This document shows positions 1 to 10,968 of a stretch of DNA of 64,000 bases, piece by piece. The translations under genes and the position numbers were made by a program. Position 1 is the first letter of the stretch; the number at the start of each line of letters is the position of its first letter. The DNA is from Limnanthes douglasii subsp. nivea (taxonomy: Eukaryota; Streptophyta; Magnoliopsida; Brassicales; Limnanthaceae), in assembly GCA_036936605.1 (NCBI GenBank), contig JAUPFV010000003.1, positions 100,325,278-100,389,277 on the forward strand, written 5' to 3'. The notes below the pieces were generated by a model. That model had not been told where the DNA came from. It worked only from the letters and a program-made list of their open reading frames with translations, and did not search any database.

Positions 1-460
1 TGATTGTTATTATTAGTAGAGTGATAAAATCAACCCACCCATTAAATAATTTTTTTGGATTTATATATAAGACTACAAAGATATATGGGCAAACCGGGCC
101 GATTAATACACTTGGGTCAGCTTAGTGGGCTTGAAAGCCCAAGATTAAGTGAAGTAGGCACTCAGATTACTATACTAAAAACACAACTTACTCAATATAT
201 TTTTTATTATAAGTCTAAATTTCCCTCTCAGAAATAGTCGAACCACTCTACCCTATTGGCCTCCAACATAATCCAACCCTATCAACGCTCACATTTTTGC
301 TACTCGCGAGGAGTATAACTTATAGTCAATGGCCGAGTGGTCAAAGAAAATGATAAATCGTTTGAGTTCTCACTTAAGATATCATCTAGGGAACTAGATC
401 TAGAGGAAGACCACCTAGATAAATATGAACGATCCAATATATTTAAGTCTACGTGAAAGA
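1..460. other. No gene recognised
   Basis: Short open frames here show no family motif. The GC-richer patch near 90-150 has the texture of decayed retrotransposon sequence, but there is no partner repeat in the window to support that. Confidence 0.4.
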
Positions 461-462
461 GC

Positions 463-1480
463 GTGATCGTAAACGAAAGGAGTGCAGTAGCAAAAATAAT
501 AATTATCCTTTTCATTTGGATGGCAACCCCGATTAAAGGTGATGATAAGTGGGCCTTAAGTGACATTTCCAGCAAATACAACAGTGGTCTGATTTTGTAT
601 GTGCAAGAACATTTTCAATGGTCGAAGTTAAACCAAAAGAAAAAGAGCTAATCGATGTTTTAATGGTGAACGAAACTACTCCTCCTCAAATATTTGGTGC
701 CTTAAAGAAGGCCGATCCAAAGAATGCGTCCAATATCCGTGACGTATATAATCACCATAAAAAAATAAGGTTGGTTGAAAATGATGGTCGTTCGTAAATT
801 CAATGCTCGTTAACAAAATTACTAATGCACGAATATATATATCTTAGGATCAGACGACCAATGATAGATATAATGTCATAACCGGTTTATTTTTTGCATA
901 CCCAGTTAGCATCGATTTACTATAGACCTTATCCCGGTTTCTAATCATGGATAAGACATACAAAGTTATTAGATACAGGATGTCTATCTTTGAAGTAGTC
1001 GGGATAATTTTTACCAACAAAATCTTTTACATTGGATTCACATTGATGACGAAAGAAAAACAACACAATTATGAATGGGTTTGGGGTGTTTCAAAACAGT
1101 TATGGAAGAGAATGATTGTGAGTTGCCTTGCGTTATAATCAGAGACTATGAATTTGCATTAATGGCTAACATAGAGAAATTATTTTCGAGTGCCAGTCAC
1201 ATGTTATGCGAATGACATATCAACAAGAATACAAATGGAAAAAAAATCTTAAAGATGGAAACGAGTTTAACACATTTCTCGCCATTTTGAATGACGTCAT
1301 CTCATCCACCACCGTATACCGGATGAATGAGAAATTTCCTAAAATGCGGGAAATTTTCAAAAAACACGAGAGGATGGTCAATTATGCCCCGATAAACATA
1401 CCTCGTAGAAAACCGAGGCCAAAACCAATACATTTGCGTAACTTGATCTTAGTTGTAAAAATCTCGTAATCAATACCAAG
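463..1480 (+). pseudogene. Mutator-like (MULE/FAR1-type) transposase remnant
   Basis: Several frames on + carry, in the correct order, segments typical of plant MULE transposases. Around 540-600 is a stretch like the zinc/WRKY-type N-terminal region (DDKWALSDISSKYN). Around 640-800 is a helical segment ending in ASNIRDVYNHHKKIR, like the usual 'TTIRTIYNAR' region. Around 947-1060 is MDKTYKVIRYRMSIFEVVGI, matching the DDE-core block that starts with the first catalytic Asp ('DCTYKTNRYRLPLLEIVG'). Around 1141-1200 is RDYEFALMANIEKLF, matching the second-Asp block ('TDRELALMNAIE.VFP'), followed by the SASHML helix. Frameshifts and stops separate the pieces, so it cannot encode a working transposase. 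No terminal inverted repeats were found. The family call is fairly safe; element boundaries are unknown. Confidence 0.72.
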
Positions 1481-1690
1481 CAGTAAGATAATATCGCGCA
1501 TGGCATGTGGCTTCTCATCTATGACCGGAAACGTAGCCACATCACCTCCGACCTTCACCTTAAATATTATATGCAAATCATCGAGGGAGATAGTCATCTT
1601 ACCAAAACTAAAACGGAAACTAAAAAGCTTACACGTGTGTGAAAGTCTCTTCTTTTAAGTAGACGCGTGCAAGTTAATCGAAGCCACATA
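1382..1690 (-). pseudogene. Plant mobile domain (PMD, MAIN-like) fragment
   Basis: An open stretch on the minus strand contains FSFRFSFGKMTISLDDLHI, resembling the start of the plant mobile domain ('THTFHLPFGEMTITLDDV..LLG'). It continues as IIFKVKVGGDVATF and about 40 further residues. The preceding residues lie across a frameshift or stop near 1640. PMD sequences occur both in host MAIN/MAIL genes and inside plant transposons. Here the fragment runs tail-to-tail into the MULE remnant and overlaps its end, so a captured or co-inserted transposon copy is likelier than a host gene. Only about 100 residues are present and the call rests on one motif block. Confidence 0.45.
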
Positions 1691-2533
1691 AAATATGAAA
1701 AAAAATAAAAGGCTCAATTATGTTTTAATTTTTTTTATAAATATCTATCTATGTTGTTCTTTTGTTATATTTACTTTCTTTGATTTTTTATTCAGAATTA
1801 TTATTTTATTCTTGCACCATCTTGTTGATTTTTTTTATGTTGTTACCTTATTGTTTGTATTGTTACAAAGTTGTGTGGCTTTTTTCTGATAAATGGGTAA
1901 GAAAAGTAAAAATAACGATTGTTCAAACAATAAAAATAACCATGATAGTGGCTCATTTGGGGATTCACCCTTTGGTCACTTTGAACAGTAATAAAAATAT
2001 AGTTTTAGTGAATAGATATAAGTTTCTTAAAGATTTTGTCTCTCTTAAAAATATTTATCTTACTCTTTCCATTCTTAATGGTATGAGTATATTATTAGTA
2101 TGAGGCAGCAGTTTAGGTGATTTTTGTAGTCACAGATTTGAATCATAGATTGAGGATCATTGTTTAAATGATCTCTATATAAAGAAGATCATAAAACATC
2201 TATATTGATATCTTACTAACGATGAATGTATAAAAACATCTCGTTGATGGGACGATTCATTGTGATGTAACGATTAAGTTTCCTACAATTGAGGAAAATA
2301 CTTTCAACACTCGTAAAGGTAAAGTTGCATTATTTAACTACTCTATTGATAAAGGGCTGTAGTTTTCTATTACTGCAAACTTTCTCAAATTCTTCCGAGT
2401 TACAGTTTTTCCTTAGCCAACTAGTTTCCATTTTTTTGAGTGTTTTTTCGGCTATAATATTATTAATTAACGTCTATCAACATTTTTATATAAATGAATT
2501 TATCACTGAAATTAAGGTCTCTGACTGAAATAC
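1691..2533. other. No gene recognised
   Basis: T-rich, low-complexity open frames (1695-2103) translate to strings of F, L and I without family motifs. I regard them as composition artefacts. Nothing else was recognised before the first LTR. Confidence 0.5.
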
Positions 2534-2866
2534 TGATGAGGCAATATTCTGTATCGAATATCGGGATAAAAATACAATTTATTTGTAATTTAATTAAGAT
2601 TTATTATTCTATATTTATTATTTATATTATGTAACGAATATAAATAAATAAATAAATAGAAACGTCTATGTAATAAATAGAAATAAATAAAAGAGCCTAA
2701 AATGTCACATACAAGTTCTATAAATAGGAGTCGAGCTCCATATGTAAATTATCTAAAAATATACACTAATACAACGATAGATTTTTCTTCCTCTCTTTAT
2801 CCTTCTTTTTTGTCTTTTTTTATTAAGAATAATGTAGGTAATTTGTTAGAGATTTTATCACTAACA
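2534..2866 (+). repeat. 5' LTR of element A
   Basis: It starts TGATGAGGCAATATTC and ends ATCACTAACA, so it has TG...CA ends, 333 bp. A TATAAATA box lies at 2719-2726. It matches 4765-5089 over most of its length with scattered substitutions and small indels, mainly in the T-rich 3' part. Confidence 0.82.
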
Positions 2867-2870
2867 AATT

Positions 2871-2888
2871 TGGTGCCGTCTGTAGGAA
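2871..2888 (+). other. Primer-binding site of element A
   Basis: TGGTGCCGTCTGTAGGAA begins four bases after the LTR end. It starts with TGG, as expected for pairing with a tRNA CCA tail, and resembles plant Gypsy PBS sequences. The primer tRNA was not determined. Confidence 0.6.
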
Positions 2889-4764
2889 ACAAACCCAGGA
2901 TCACGGAAAAAAACCTAAATCATTTTGATATTTAAAAAAAAAGGTCTTTATCTTTTACAGAAAAATTTCAGATGAATCAAATCCGTAGAAGAAAAATTAG
3001 ATAAAATTTTCTAAATGGTTTACTCCGATCAATTTATCCATATTCGTCATTCGAAACAGAAAAGTCCATTGAATCAACACAAATACAGCTTCGTCGTTCG
3101 AATCAGAAAAGTTTATGGAATCAACACAAGTACAATTTCACCGTACTCCGAATAAAAAGATAAGTTTTCGTATCTATTTTATTATTATTAGTATTATTAT
3201 TATTAAAAAATAAAAATGAATAAATACAAAATCTAATTTCAAATATGTATTAAATATAAAATTTTATATTATATATATATATATAAATATTTTAATAAAA
3301 TTTAATAGTCAATTTTTTTAAATATTATATTAAATATAATAGTGATGGTCAATTTAATATTATATTTTGCCACAAATAATATAATATAATATTAATTATA
3401 GTTAATATCAATTAAAATAAGTGACAACCCATTTTAAAATAACAATAATTTTTCAAAATATTGTCTATGCCGTGATAATATGATATATTTTTATACTAAT
3501 AAAAAAAGGTTTATTGACAGAATTATATAGGCCAACCAACCATCTCAGCGTCTCTTATTTGAATACTCCAAGTCACAACCCCCCGACATGATCACCACCA
3601 CTCTCAAATGTTGTAACTACCCACACTGCGACATCATCACGACTATCAGAAGCTCGCTTGAAATGACTAAAAGCCAAAATAATCTCCATCTCCATGATAA
3701 AAAGGCTATAAGCCAAAATGATCTTCCTCTCCACAATAAAAAATGTTGAACGCCAAATGATCTCTGTCTTCTTGTGTTTATTTATACTTATTTTATGTAA
3801 CTCTGCGGTAGGGTCACTGAGCACGCCTAAAAGACTACGCAATGGGGCCATACTGTGCCATATTTAGACATGATTTAATGACAAACGGGCTAATTGGTCA
3901 CACTTTTTTTAAGGTTATGGTAACGGGTCATACTGTGCTCAATACCACACTACGGTATTATTTAAGCGAAACACTCCAAGCCCACTGGGTTACGCAATAG
4001 GCCGAACCGGTCGCTTCGCGAATTCAGATGTGACCAATTTACCTCGTCGTAGCAACGGAAGGAGCCCCACTATGCTCGATATTACAGAAAAATTTTAAGT
4101 GTAAACAAGTAAATAAGTATAAACACATCCTCCCATACATATCTCCAGCAATGAGTACAAAATATTCTCTAGCAATAATTAATGTATAGACATAAAACCA
4201 GCAAAACAACATCATCGGCCACAAAAAATAAAAAGTCTTTTTTAGATAACAGATTATAGTCTTCAATTCATCCTTCACCAAAGACTAGGGGGGGGGCTAC
4301 ACATCCATATCAACTCTATCCAACAAAAAGAAAAGCATGTCAAAGAAGCATGTAACATCCTAGCAGCCTACTAGTTGTTACCTGTACTTTTTTCCTTTGG
4401 AAAATAGAGCTTTTTATCCTTAAGGAGGGTTTTTCGGCCGACAAAGGTTTTTAACGAGGCATGAACAATTTAGTACGAACCAAGTTGGAGTCGTCTCCGA
4501 CAACAGTTCTGCTAGGAAAATTAATGTAACCAAGCCCTATGAATTTTCGGAGTCTAGCCGACATGGCTGGCATAATTTCTTTGACATGATTAGCGACACC
4601 TTAGCAAAAAAGATGAATGAAGACACAGCTACGAAAACTGACAAAATAAAAGAGAACAAGCTCCTTCAAAAGCAAAGAAGATTACATTATCCGGATATTA
4701 TATGCGACTATTATATAGTCCTTAAGTTTCGCTACACTCCAACTCAAGGACTAGGGAGGACTCC
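2889..4764 (+). other. Internal region of element A, no coding motif
   Basis: This stretch is AT-rich, with a TA microsatellite near 3267-3286 and imprecise repeats around 3660-3770 (blocks like AATGATCTCCATCTCC). A run of nine G followed by CTAC at about 4288-4300 resembles a polypurine tract. Open frames at 3573-3851 (-), 4039-4281 (-) and 4586-4789 (+) show no family similarity. Confidence 0.5.
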
Positions 4765-5089
4765 TGATGAGGCAATATTCTGTATATAATATCCAGATAA
4801 AAATAAAATTTATTTGTAATTTAATTAGGCTTTATTATTGTATATTTATTATTTATATTCTGTAACGAATATAAATAAATAAATAAATAAAAGCGTCTAC
4901 GTAATAAATAGAAATAAATAAAGGAGACTAAAATGTCACGTACAACTCCTATAAATAGGAATCGAGCTCCATATGTAAAGTATCTAAAAATATATACAGA
5001 ATACAACGATAGATTTTTATTCTTCTTTTTATCTTTCTTTTTTTGTCTTTCTTTTTCTTTAAGAATAATTTAGGTAATTTGTTAAAGAT
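4765..5089 (+). repeat. 3' LTR of element A, 3'-truncated
   Basis: Homologous to 2534-2866 from TGATGAGGCAATATTC to the GTTAAAGATT that corresponds to GTTAGAGATT of the 5' copy. The expected terminal TTATCACTAACA is missing. From 5091 the sequence is internal LTR sequence of element B. Confidence 0.8.
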
Positions 5090-5315
5090 TAATGGGTCAT
5101 TGAACTCGCCCCGAATTCATATGTTGACCCGAAAGCCCATGTGGCCCACAATTAAGGGTATAAATACCAAACTACTTTCATTAATGAGGGTAATGAACAT
5201 TTAATACAACCAGGCAGCTCAAGTCTCTCACTACAATCTATCCAAACATTAAATACCCTTGAAACACCACAAAACTCTAGACAAAATTACCCTCAGCCGA
5301 AAATAAACCACACTA
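5082..5315 (+). repeat. 5' LTR of element B, 5'-truncated
   Basis: Homologous to positions 143-376 of the 3' LTR (14873-15106). The first 142 bp or so are absent. It retains the TATA box (TATAAATA at 5159-5166). The end reads CACACTA where the 3' LTR has CACACCA. Confidence 0.85.
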
Positions 5316-5317
5316 AA

Positions 5318-5335
5318 TTGGCGACCACAGTGGGA
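5318..5335 (+). other. Primer-binding site of element B
   Basis: TTGGCGACCACAGTGGGA lies two bases after the LTR end. TGGCGAC-type sites are frequent in Tat/Ogre elements, for which a tRNA-Arg primer has been proposed. The exact tRNA was not checked. Confidence 0.65.
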
Positions 5336-5342
5336 GGAGAAG

Positions 5343-7814
5343 GTGCATGAATCTAGCATTCAAAACCATCAAGAAAAATCAGTTCGGATGAATCCGGACG
5401 TGCAGGAAATACCACCAACTTTGGCAGAAGTGGTGGGAGAAAATGATGAATATACTATCGAGGAGCGAGATAGGTTAAAAGTTGAAATAGAAGCTCTGAG
5501 GGTTGTCAAGAGGGCAGAGATGGGCACAAAAGAAAAGTCTAAGGCGACAGTAGCTCATCATACTGACAACCCAAGAGAGCATGAGCCATCAAAAACCCAT
5601 GTGAGTGCCAAAAAGACTCATGCTAGCTCAAAAAAGTCTCACCGGTATAAACCGGTGGAGAGCTCTGATTCAGACTTAGAGTCTTCCAGTAGCTCCTCAA
5701 ATGAAGATGGAGTTGAAGAATCCTTGTCATCCAGCAGTGAAGAAGGCCGTTCTAAAAAGAAACAAAAATTGGTCAAAAAGTACTCAAGAAAAAGGGATAG
5801 GTATGGAAGGTTGAAGAGGCATCTGAGCAAAGGATCATCTCACAGTCATGGACGGAGACACGTAGATCGATTGTTAATGGATCCTTTTTCCTTCCATGAT
5901 GAGCAAGGTATCTTCGCAACTCCTAATGAAGATACCGTTTTCAGTTGTGGCAGGAATTGGAGACAATCTCCATTGTCCTCCAAGATACTGTCCGGAAACC
6001 TTCCTAAGAGGTTTGACAGCACAAAACTGAAAAAATATGATGGCAGTAAGGACCCGGATAACCACTTGGAACAATTCAAAAAAATTATGATGAATTTTGA
6101 TGATGAGGACAAGTTACTTTGTAGAGCATTCTCTCAATCTTTCACGGGGAGTGCTCTGAAGTGGTATAGCAGTTTGCCACAAGGCTGCATCAGAAATTTT
6201 TACACTTTTTGGGTGGCCTTTCGTAGACAGTTTGTTGGAAGTAAGGAGGTAAAGGGCAATGGAGACACAATTATCCATTGTTCCCAAGAACCAAACGAAA
6301 CTTTAAAAGAATACATAAGTCGTTTTATAAATACCAAGAATGGATTGGCTGATTGCTTTGAACAAGTAGTAATAGCTTCTCTAAGACAGGGCTTGAACCC
6401 CGGAAACTTGGCTGATTCAGTAACAAGGAAGAAGGCCATGGCATGGGGAGGTTTGCTGAATCAGGTCGGTAAACAGATTAATGTAGATGAAACAAAGAAA
6501 ACTAGGGTGCACAGGCAAGTGAGATCTGCCCCAGCTGCACCAAATCAAAACCAAAACCAGTCCGGAAACAAAGCCAAGGAAGCTGGACATGGTCATAACA
6601 GAGCCAAAGCTCAGTCTCATCCAGCTGCGCCAGCTCAGAGCCAGCAATCTAGGAATAAGCGAGGGCCTTGGGTTCAACCGGAGTGGTTTGTTGAGTTGAA
6701 AGAAAGCGTAGCCACTATTTATGACAAAACAAAAGACGAATTACACTACAGAAGGCCGGCTGCATTACAATCTCATAGGGAGAGCCGCAATAATTGTTTC
6801 TGCCAGTATCACAATGATACTGGCCATACCACTGAGTATTGTATTGCGTTGAAACAAGAAGTGCAGAATTTGATTGAAAGAGGAAAGTTGGGGGCGTATG
6901 TTAAAAGAAGATGTGGAAATAGGCCTGATAATGCTCATTGGGCTGGTCCAAATAATGCAGGCACGTCGGCTACGGATGGGGCTATGGTTATAATCGAAAT
7001 GTTCGATGTAGAATCAGAATATTTAGATCTTGATCCAACCCGGAATAAAGTGGGTGTTATCACAGAACATTGCAAGACGGTGTCCAGGTGTATTAACTTT
7101 TATGAGTCACTTACGATATTCGGAGGAGACACCATGACAGCACCAACTGCTTCTTCGAGAAAGAGGCACGTTCATACTTTAGCTACCCAACTGGAAGGAG
7201 GCATGAATTCCTATCAATCACAGATTCCATTTCCCTTTATTGTTTTTGATGAGGATGACTTGAGGGATATTGCTGGTCCTCATGAAGATGTTGTTGTCAT
7301 ACGAGCATCCTTCGGGGGCAATGACATAAGACGAATTTTGGTGGACACCGGAAGTTCTGCCAATATTCTCTTTTTAACATCCTATAAAAAGATGAAAAAT
7401 CCGGCAGTAATTCAACGTCCAAACAGGTCAATTGTGGGTTTCACAGGAAGCTCAACAAATGTGTTCGGGGAGTTCGAGGAGGAGGTTTTATTGGGCAAAG
7501 GCCCTTTTAAAAAGATAGTTAGAATACTATTTATTGTGGTGGATTGTCCAACTTGTTATAATGCTATTTTGGGGAGATCTTGGCTCTCCAGGATGCATGT
7601 TGTGGCTTCAAAAGTCCACCAATGCTTGAAGTATGCTGTGCAAGGACAAGTTGGAGTTGTTCGGAGCAGCCAAAAGGTAGCAAGAGAGTGTTATGCAACA
7701 ACACTGGTTCCTCGGACGTTGGGGCAGTTCGGATCAATGAGGAATAGCAGTTTGAGGGGCCCTCTGGGGGAGAGGGTGAAATTGATAACCCCAGAGAGAC
7801 CCCTGGCTTTTTAA
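5343..7814 (+). CDS. Gag-protease polyprotein of element B
   Basis: An 823-residue open frame 27 nt after the LTR end. Residues about 20-190 are charged and Ser/Lys-rich. Residues about 230-385 are a retrotransposon Gag domain (KKYDGSKDPDNHLEQFK, then ALKWYSSLP and FRRQFVG). Residues about 400-470 are Q/N/A-rich. A zinc-knuckle-like Cys/His cluster (CQYHNDTGHTTEYC) sits near residue 485. The aspartic protease has DTGSSANILF near 668 and ILGRSWL near 740. The protein would form the particle and process pol. Its frame is intact, unlike pol. The stop is followed by pol about one base out of frame near 7800, either by mutation or programmed shift. The start is the first ATG after the PBS. Confidence 0.88.
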   Translation: MHESSIQNHQEKSVRMNPDVQEIPPTLAEVVGENDEYTIEERDRLKVEIEALRVVKRAEMGTKEKSKATVAHHTDNPREHEPSKTHVSAKKTHASSKKSHRYKPVESSDSDLESSSSSSNEDGVEESLSSSSEEGRSKKKQKLVKKYSRKRDRYGRLKRHLSKGSSHSHGRRHVDRLLMDPFSFHDEQGIFATPNEDTVFSCGRNWRQSPLSSKILSGNLPKRFDSTKLKKYDGSKDPDNHLEQFKKIMMNFDDEDKLLCRAFSQSFTGSALKWYSSLPQGCIRNFYTFWVAFRRQFVGSKEVKGNGDTIIHCSQEPNETLKEYISRFINTKNGLADCFEQVVIASLRQGLNPGNLADSVTRKKAMAWGGLLNQVGKQINVDETKKTRVHRQVRSAPAAPNQNQNQSGNKAKEAGHGHNRAKAQSHPAAPAQSQQSRNKRGPWVQPEWFVELKESVATIYDKTKDELHYRRPAALQSHRESRNNCFCQYHNDTGHTTEYCIALKQEVQNLIERGKLGAYVKRRCGNRPDNAHWAGPNNAGTSATDGAMVIIEMFDVESEYLDLDPTRNKVGVITEHCKTVSRCINFYESLTIFGGDTMTAPTASSRKRHVHTLATQLEGGMNSYQSQIPFPFIVFDEDDLRDIAGPHEDVVVIRASFGGNDIRRILVDTGSSANILFLTSYKKMKNPAVIQRPNRSIVGFTGSSTNVFGEFEEEVLLGKGPFKKIVRILFIVVDCPTCYNAILGRSWLSRMHVVASKVHQCLKYAVQGQVGVVRSSQKVARECYATTLVPRTLGQFGSMRNSSLRGPLGERVKLITPERPLAF

Positions 7815-10800
7815 TAGCAATTGAAGAAGTTGAAACTCACTCTCTGGCTGAAGGAAAAAGTGTCAAGATAGGATCCAAGATGACATCAGAATTAAATGGT
7901 AAAATGTTAGAGTTCTTGAAAGACCATCAGCATGTCTTTGCTTGGTGCAATGCTGATGTTACCGGAGTACCAGCAGATATTATATCACACCAATTATCCA
8001 TCCGAAGGGACATAACACCTGTTGTACAAAAGAGGACAGCCTTTTCTAGGAAAAGGCTGATGGCATAGTTCAAGAAGTTGACCGGCTTACTAAAATGGGG
8101 CACATAAAGGAATCTCAATACCCTTTTTAGACAGCCAACCTGGTGTTGGTAAAAAAGAAAAATGGTAAATGGCGTATGTGCATCGATTTCACAGATCTCA
8201 ACAGAGCTTGCCCAAAGGATTTATACCCGGTCCCCCGAATTGATCAGTTGGTGGACTCCACATCTGAAAACAAGTTGCTGTCCTTTATGGATGCCTTCTT
8301 CGGGTATAATCAGATTCAAGTGGATCCGAATGATCAAGAACATACTACATTTATTACTTATAGGGGGCTCCATTGTTACAAGGTGATGCCATTTGGGTTA
8401 AAAAATGCAGGGGCTACTTATCAGAGGTTGGTGAACAAGGCTTTTGCTGATTAAATTGGAAGAAACATAGAAGTTTACATCGATGACATGATGGTGAAAA
8501 GTATGGACGAAGAGCTACACTTGGCGTATCTCCAATAAAATTTTGCTAACTTAGTGAAAGTAAATTTAAAATTAAACCCAGAAAAGTGTGTCTTTAGAGT
8601 GCAGTCCGGGAAATTCTTGGGGTATGTGATAAGTGAGACAGGGATACAGCCTGATCCGGACCAACTTAATGCTTTACTACAAATGGAGCCTCCTCGGAAT
8701 ATTAAAGAAGTACAACGATTGACCGGGAGGCTGGCTGCACTAAACCGTTTTATTTAAAGATCTTTGGACAGGTGCGCCCCATTTTTTCAAACTCTGAAAG
8801 GTGCAAAAGATTTCAATTGGTCCCCACAGTGTGATGAGGCCTTCGATGAGATTAAAAATCACTTGTCTTCCTCCAAGACTTTGTTTAAACCCGTTGATGG
8901 AGAGACCCTCTTTGTGTACTTAGCACTCTCTGATTGTGCTATAAGTGCAGTGTTGGTAAGGGAAGTAGATAATTATCCTCGTTCGGTGTATTATATCAGC
9001 AAGAGCTTGATAAATGCAAAAAAACACTATTTAAAACTTGAAAAACTAGCACTAGCCCTGGTGATTGCTGCGAGGAAGATGAGGCCCTATTTTCAGGCTC
9101 ATTCTATCATTTTCCGGACGTCTTTTCCCTTAAAAAATGTTCTCCAAAAGGCCGACATTTCAAGTAGAATGACCAAGTGGTCAGTAGAACTGGAAGACTA
9201 CGATATTGATTTTGCCCCTCGAACAACAATCAAAGCCCAAACTGTGGCTGATTTCTTAGTTGAATTTCACTCAGATAAGGATATTAAAGAAGCAACCGGA
9301 GTAAAAGATAAAAAAAGTATGGGTCATCCGGACTGACGGTGGATCAAGCACCATGGGTTGTGGTGCTGGGATATGTTTAACCTCTCTGTACGGTGACAGA
9401 ATGTACCAAGCTATATGCTTTGCCTTCAAGGCTTCCAATAATGAGTCTGAATATGAGGCTGCTATAGCTGGTTTGAAGTTGGCTCTCATTTGTGGAGCCA
9501 AAAGAGTCAGGTTAATGAGCGACTCTCAGCTTCTTATCCATCATGCACAAGGCCAATCCGAAGCTAAAGAAGAACAATTGATTAAATATTTATTCATCCT
9601 TAAAGAAGTGGCCCTCAATTTCAAAAGCGTCACTTATGAGCACATACCCCGAACGGAAAATACGCTAGCAGATTCCTTGGAAACCATAGCCTACTCTGAG
9701 TCCTACCCTTGGATACATGTGCAAGAATGCCCATCCATTCAAATTAATCCATATAAGGAAGAAGAAAGTTTGAATATACAGATAAAACAGCCTCAAGATT
9801 TGAGATTTCCTCTCCTTCAATATCTCTTGGATGATATCTTACCTCCGGAAAAAGCAGTAGCAAGGAAACTAAAGTACAATGCTCGTGGTTTTGTCATCCT
9901 AAGAGATATTCTTTATAAAAAATCTTATAGTAAACCCCCCTTGCGATGTTTGGGGGTCGATGAGTCTCAAATAGTGCTCTCTGAATTACATGATGGTGAG
10001 GGATCAACACACTATGGGTCCAGGGCTCTAACTTGAAGAGTTTTGTTGGCTGGGTACTATTGGCCCTCCATTATGCAAGATGCCAAGGAGTTGGTAAAAA
10101 AGTGTGATCCATGCCAACGATATGGTAATGAAATTCAACCCCAGCTGTCCCTTTGGAGTCAATTTCTGAGCCAATACCTTTTGCTCGATGAGGGCTGGAT
10201 TTAGTGGGACCTCTACACATGGCATCCGGGGGGTGCAGAACTATAATTGTTGCCATTAATTAATTTTCGAAGTGGATCGAAGCAGCCCTATTGGCAGGAA
10301 CTACCTCGAAAGCTGTTATCAAATTCATTTTGTCTAACATTTGTTGCAGATTTGGAGTTCCATAGAAGATGACAACAGACAATGGGCCACAATTCGTCAA
10401 CAAGGAAATGGAGGCTTTATGTGCCGCTAGAGGCATTCAACACTGCTTTTCTTCTCCTTTTCACCCACAGGTAAACGGTCAAGTTGAAGTGGCTAACAGG
10501 ACAATACTGTCCGGTCTGAAGAAGAATTTAGAGGGGGCTGCTGGAAAATGGCCAAGTTATTTACAAGAAGTCTTATGGGCTTACCGGACCACTCCCGGGG
10601 CTGCAACACAAGAGTCTCCATTTGCCTTAGTATATGGGATGGATGCCATAGCTCCCATAGAAGCTACTCTCCCTTCATTTCGAGTTTATAATTTTTCAGA
10701 ACACGATAACGAAGTGGTAGTCAGATGCCAGCTTGACTTAATAGAAGAAAGAAGAGTTAAGGCTCACCTTAGAGCCACACACTATCAAGGTTTGATGAGA

Positions 10801-10968
10801 AGCAGGTTTGCTTCTAAAGTTAAGAGAAGGGATTTTCAACCAAGGGATAAGGTATTTAGAAAAGTCTTCCTATATACTAAGGAGAAGCAGTTCGGTAAGT
10901 TAGCTCCAACTTGGGAAGGACCCTATGTGGTCAGTGAAAAGCTTAAGCCTGGGACATACCGGCTCTAA
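7800..10968 (+). pseudogene. Pol of element B: RT, RNase H, archaeal-type RNase H, integrase
   Basis: Domains in order: RT at about 7880-8750 (KKKNGKWRMCIDFTDLN; catalytic YIDDMMVKS near 8475); RT-linked RNase H at 8764-9290 ending KAQTVADFLVEF; second RNase H from about 9320 (TDGGSSTMGCGAG, NNESEYEA, SDSQLL, the acidic residues in place); integrase zinc region at about 9985-10130 (LHDGEG, then CDPCQRYGN); DDE core at 10190-10600 ([24 protein letters not shown]); C-terminal region to 10968 (FGKLAPTWEGPYVV). Breaks seen: frameshifts near 7800, 8055, 9320 and 10140, stops at 8128 (Trp to TAG), 8452 (Gln to TAA), about 8536, 8755 and 10034, and further stops in the integrase. Catalytic residues survive, so decay is recent relative to divergence, but the protein is not makeable. 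Confidence 0.88.

Larger units (their letters stand above)
2534..5089 (+). mobile_element. Short LTR retroelement A (non-autonomous or internally deleted)
   Basis: Two direct repeats of about 330 bp (2534-2866 and 4765-5089) flank a 1.9-kb interior with a primer-binding-like site directly after the first. The interior has no gag, RT or integrase motif. At about 4379-4475 are T-rich blocks ending TTTTTAACGAGGCA, a non-coding motif common just upstream of plant LTR-retrotransposon 3' LTRs. A purine-rich tract (CTAGGGAGGA) precedes the 3' LTR. Size and content suggest a non-autonomous (LARD/TRIM-like) or deleted element. Its 3' LTR lacks the last 12 bases or so, replaced by element B. LTR orientation (TATA box, PBS position) gives the + strand. 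Confidence 0.75.

Noticed and set aside
1695..2103. Two overlapping hydrophobic ORFs that could look like membrane proteins
   Set aside because: T-rich low-complexity DNA yields F/L/I strings in any frame; no motif or neighbour supports a gene.
2534..5089. Element A as part of element B (one larger element)
   Set aside because: The two have different LTR sequences and separate primer-binding sites; they are neighbours joined by a deletion.
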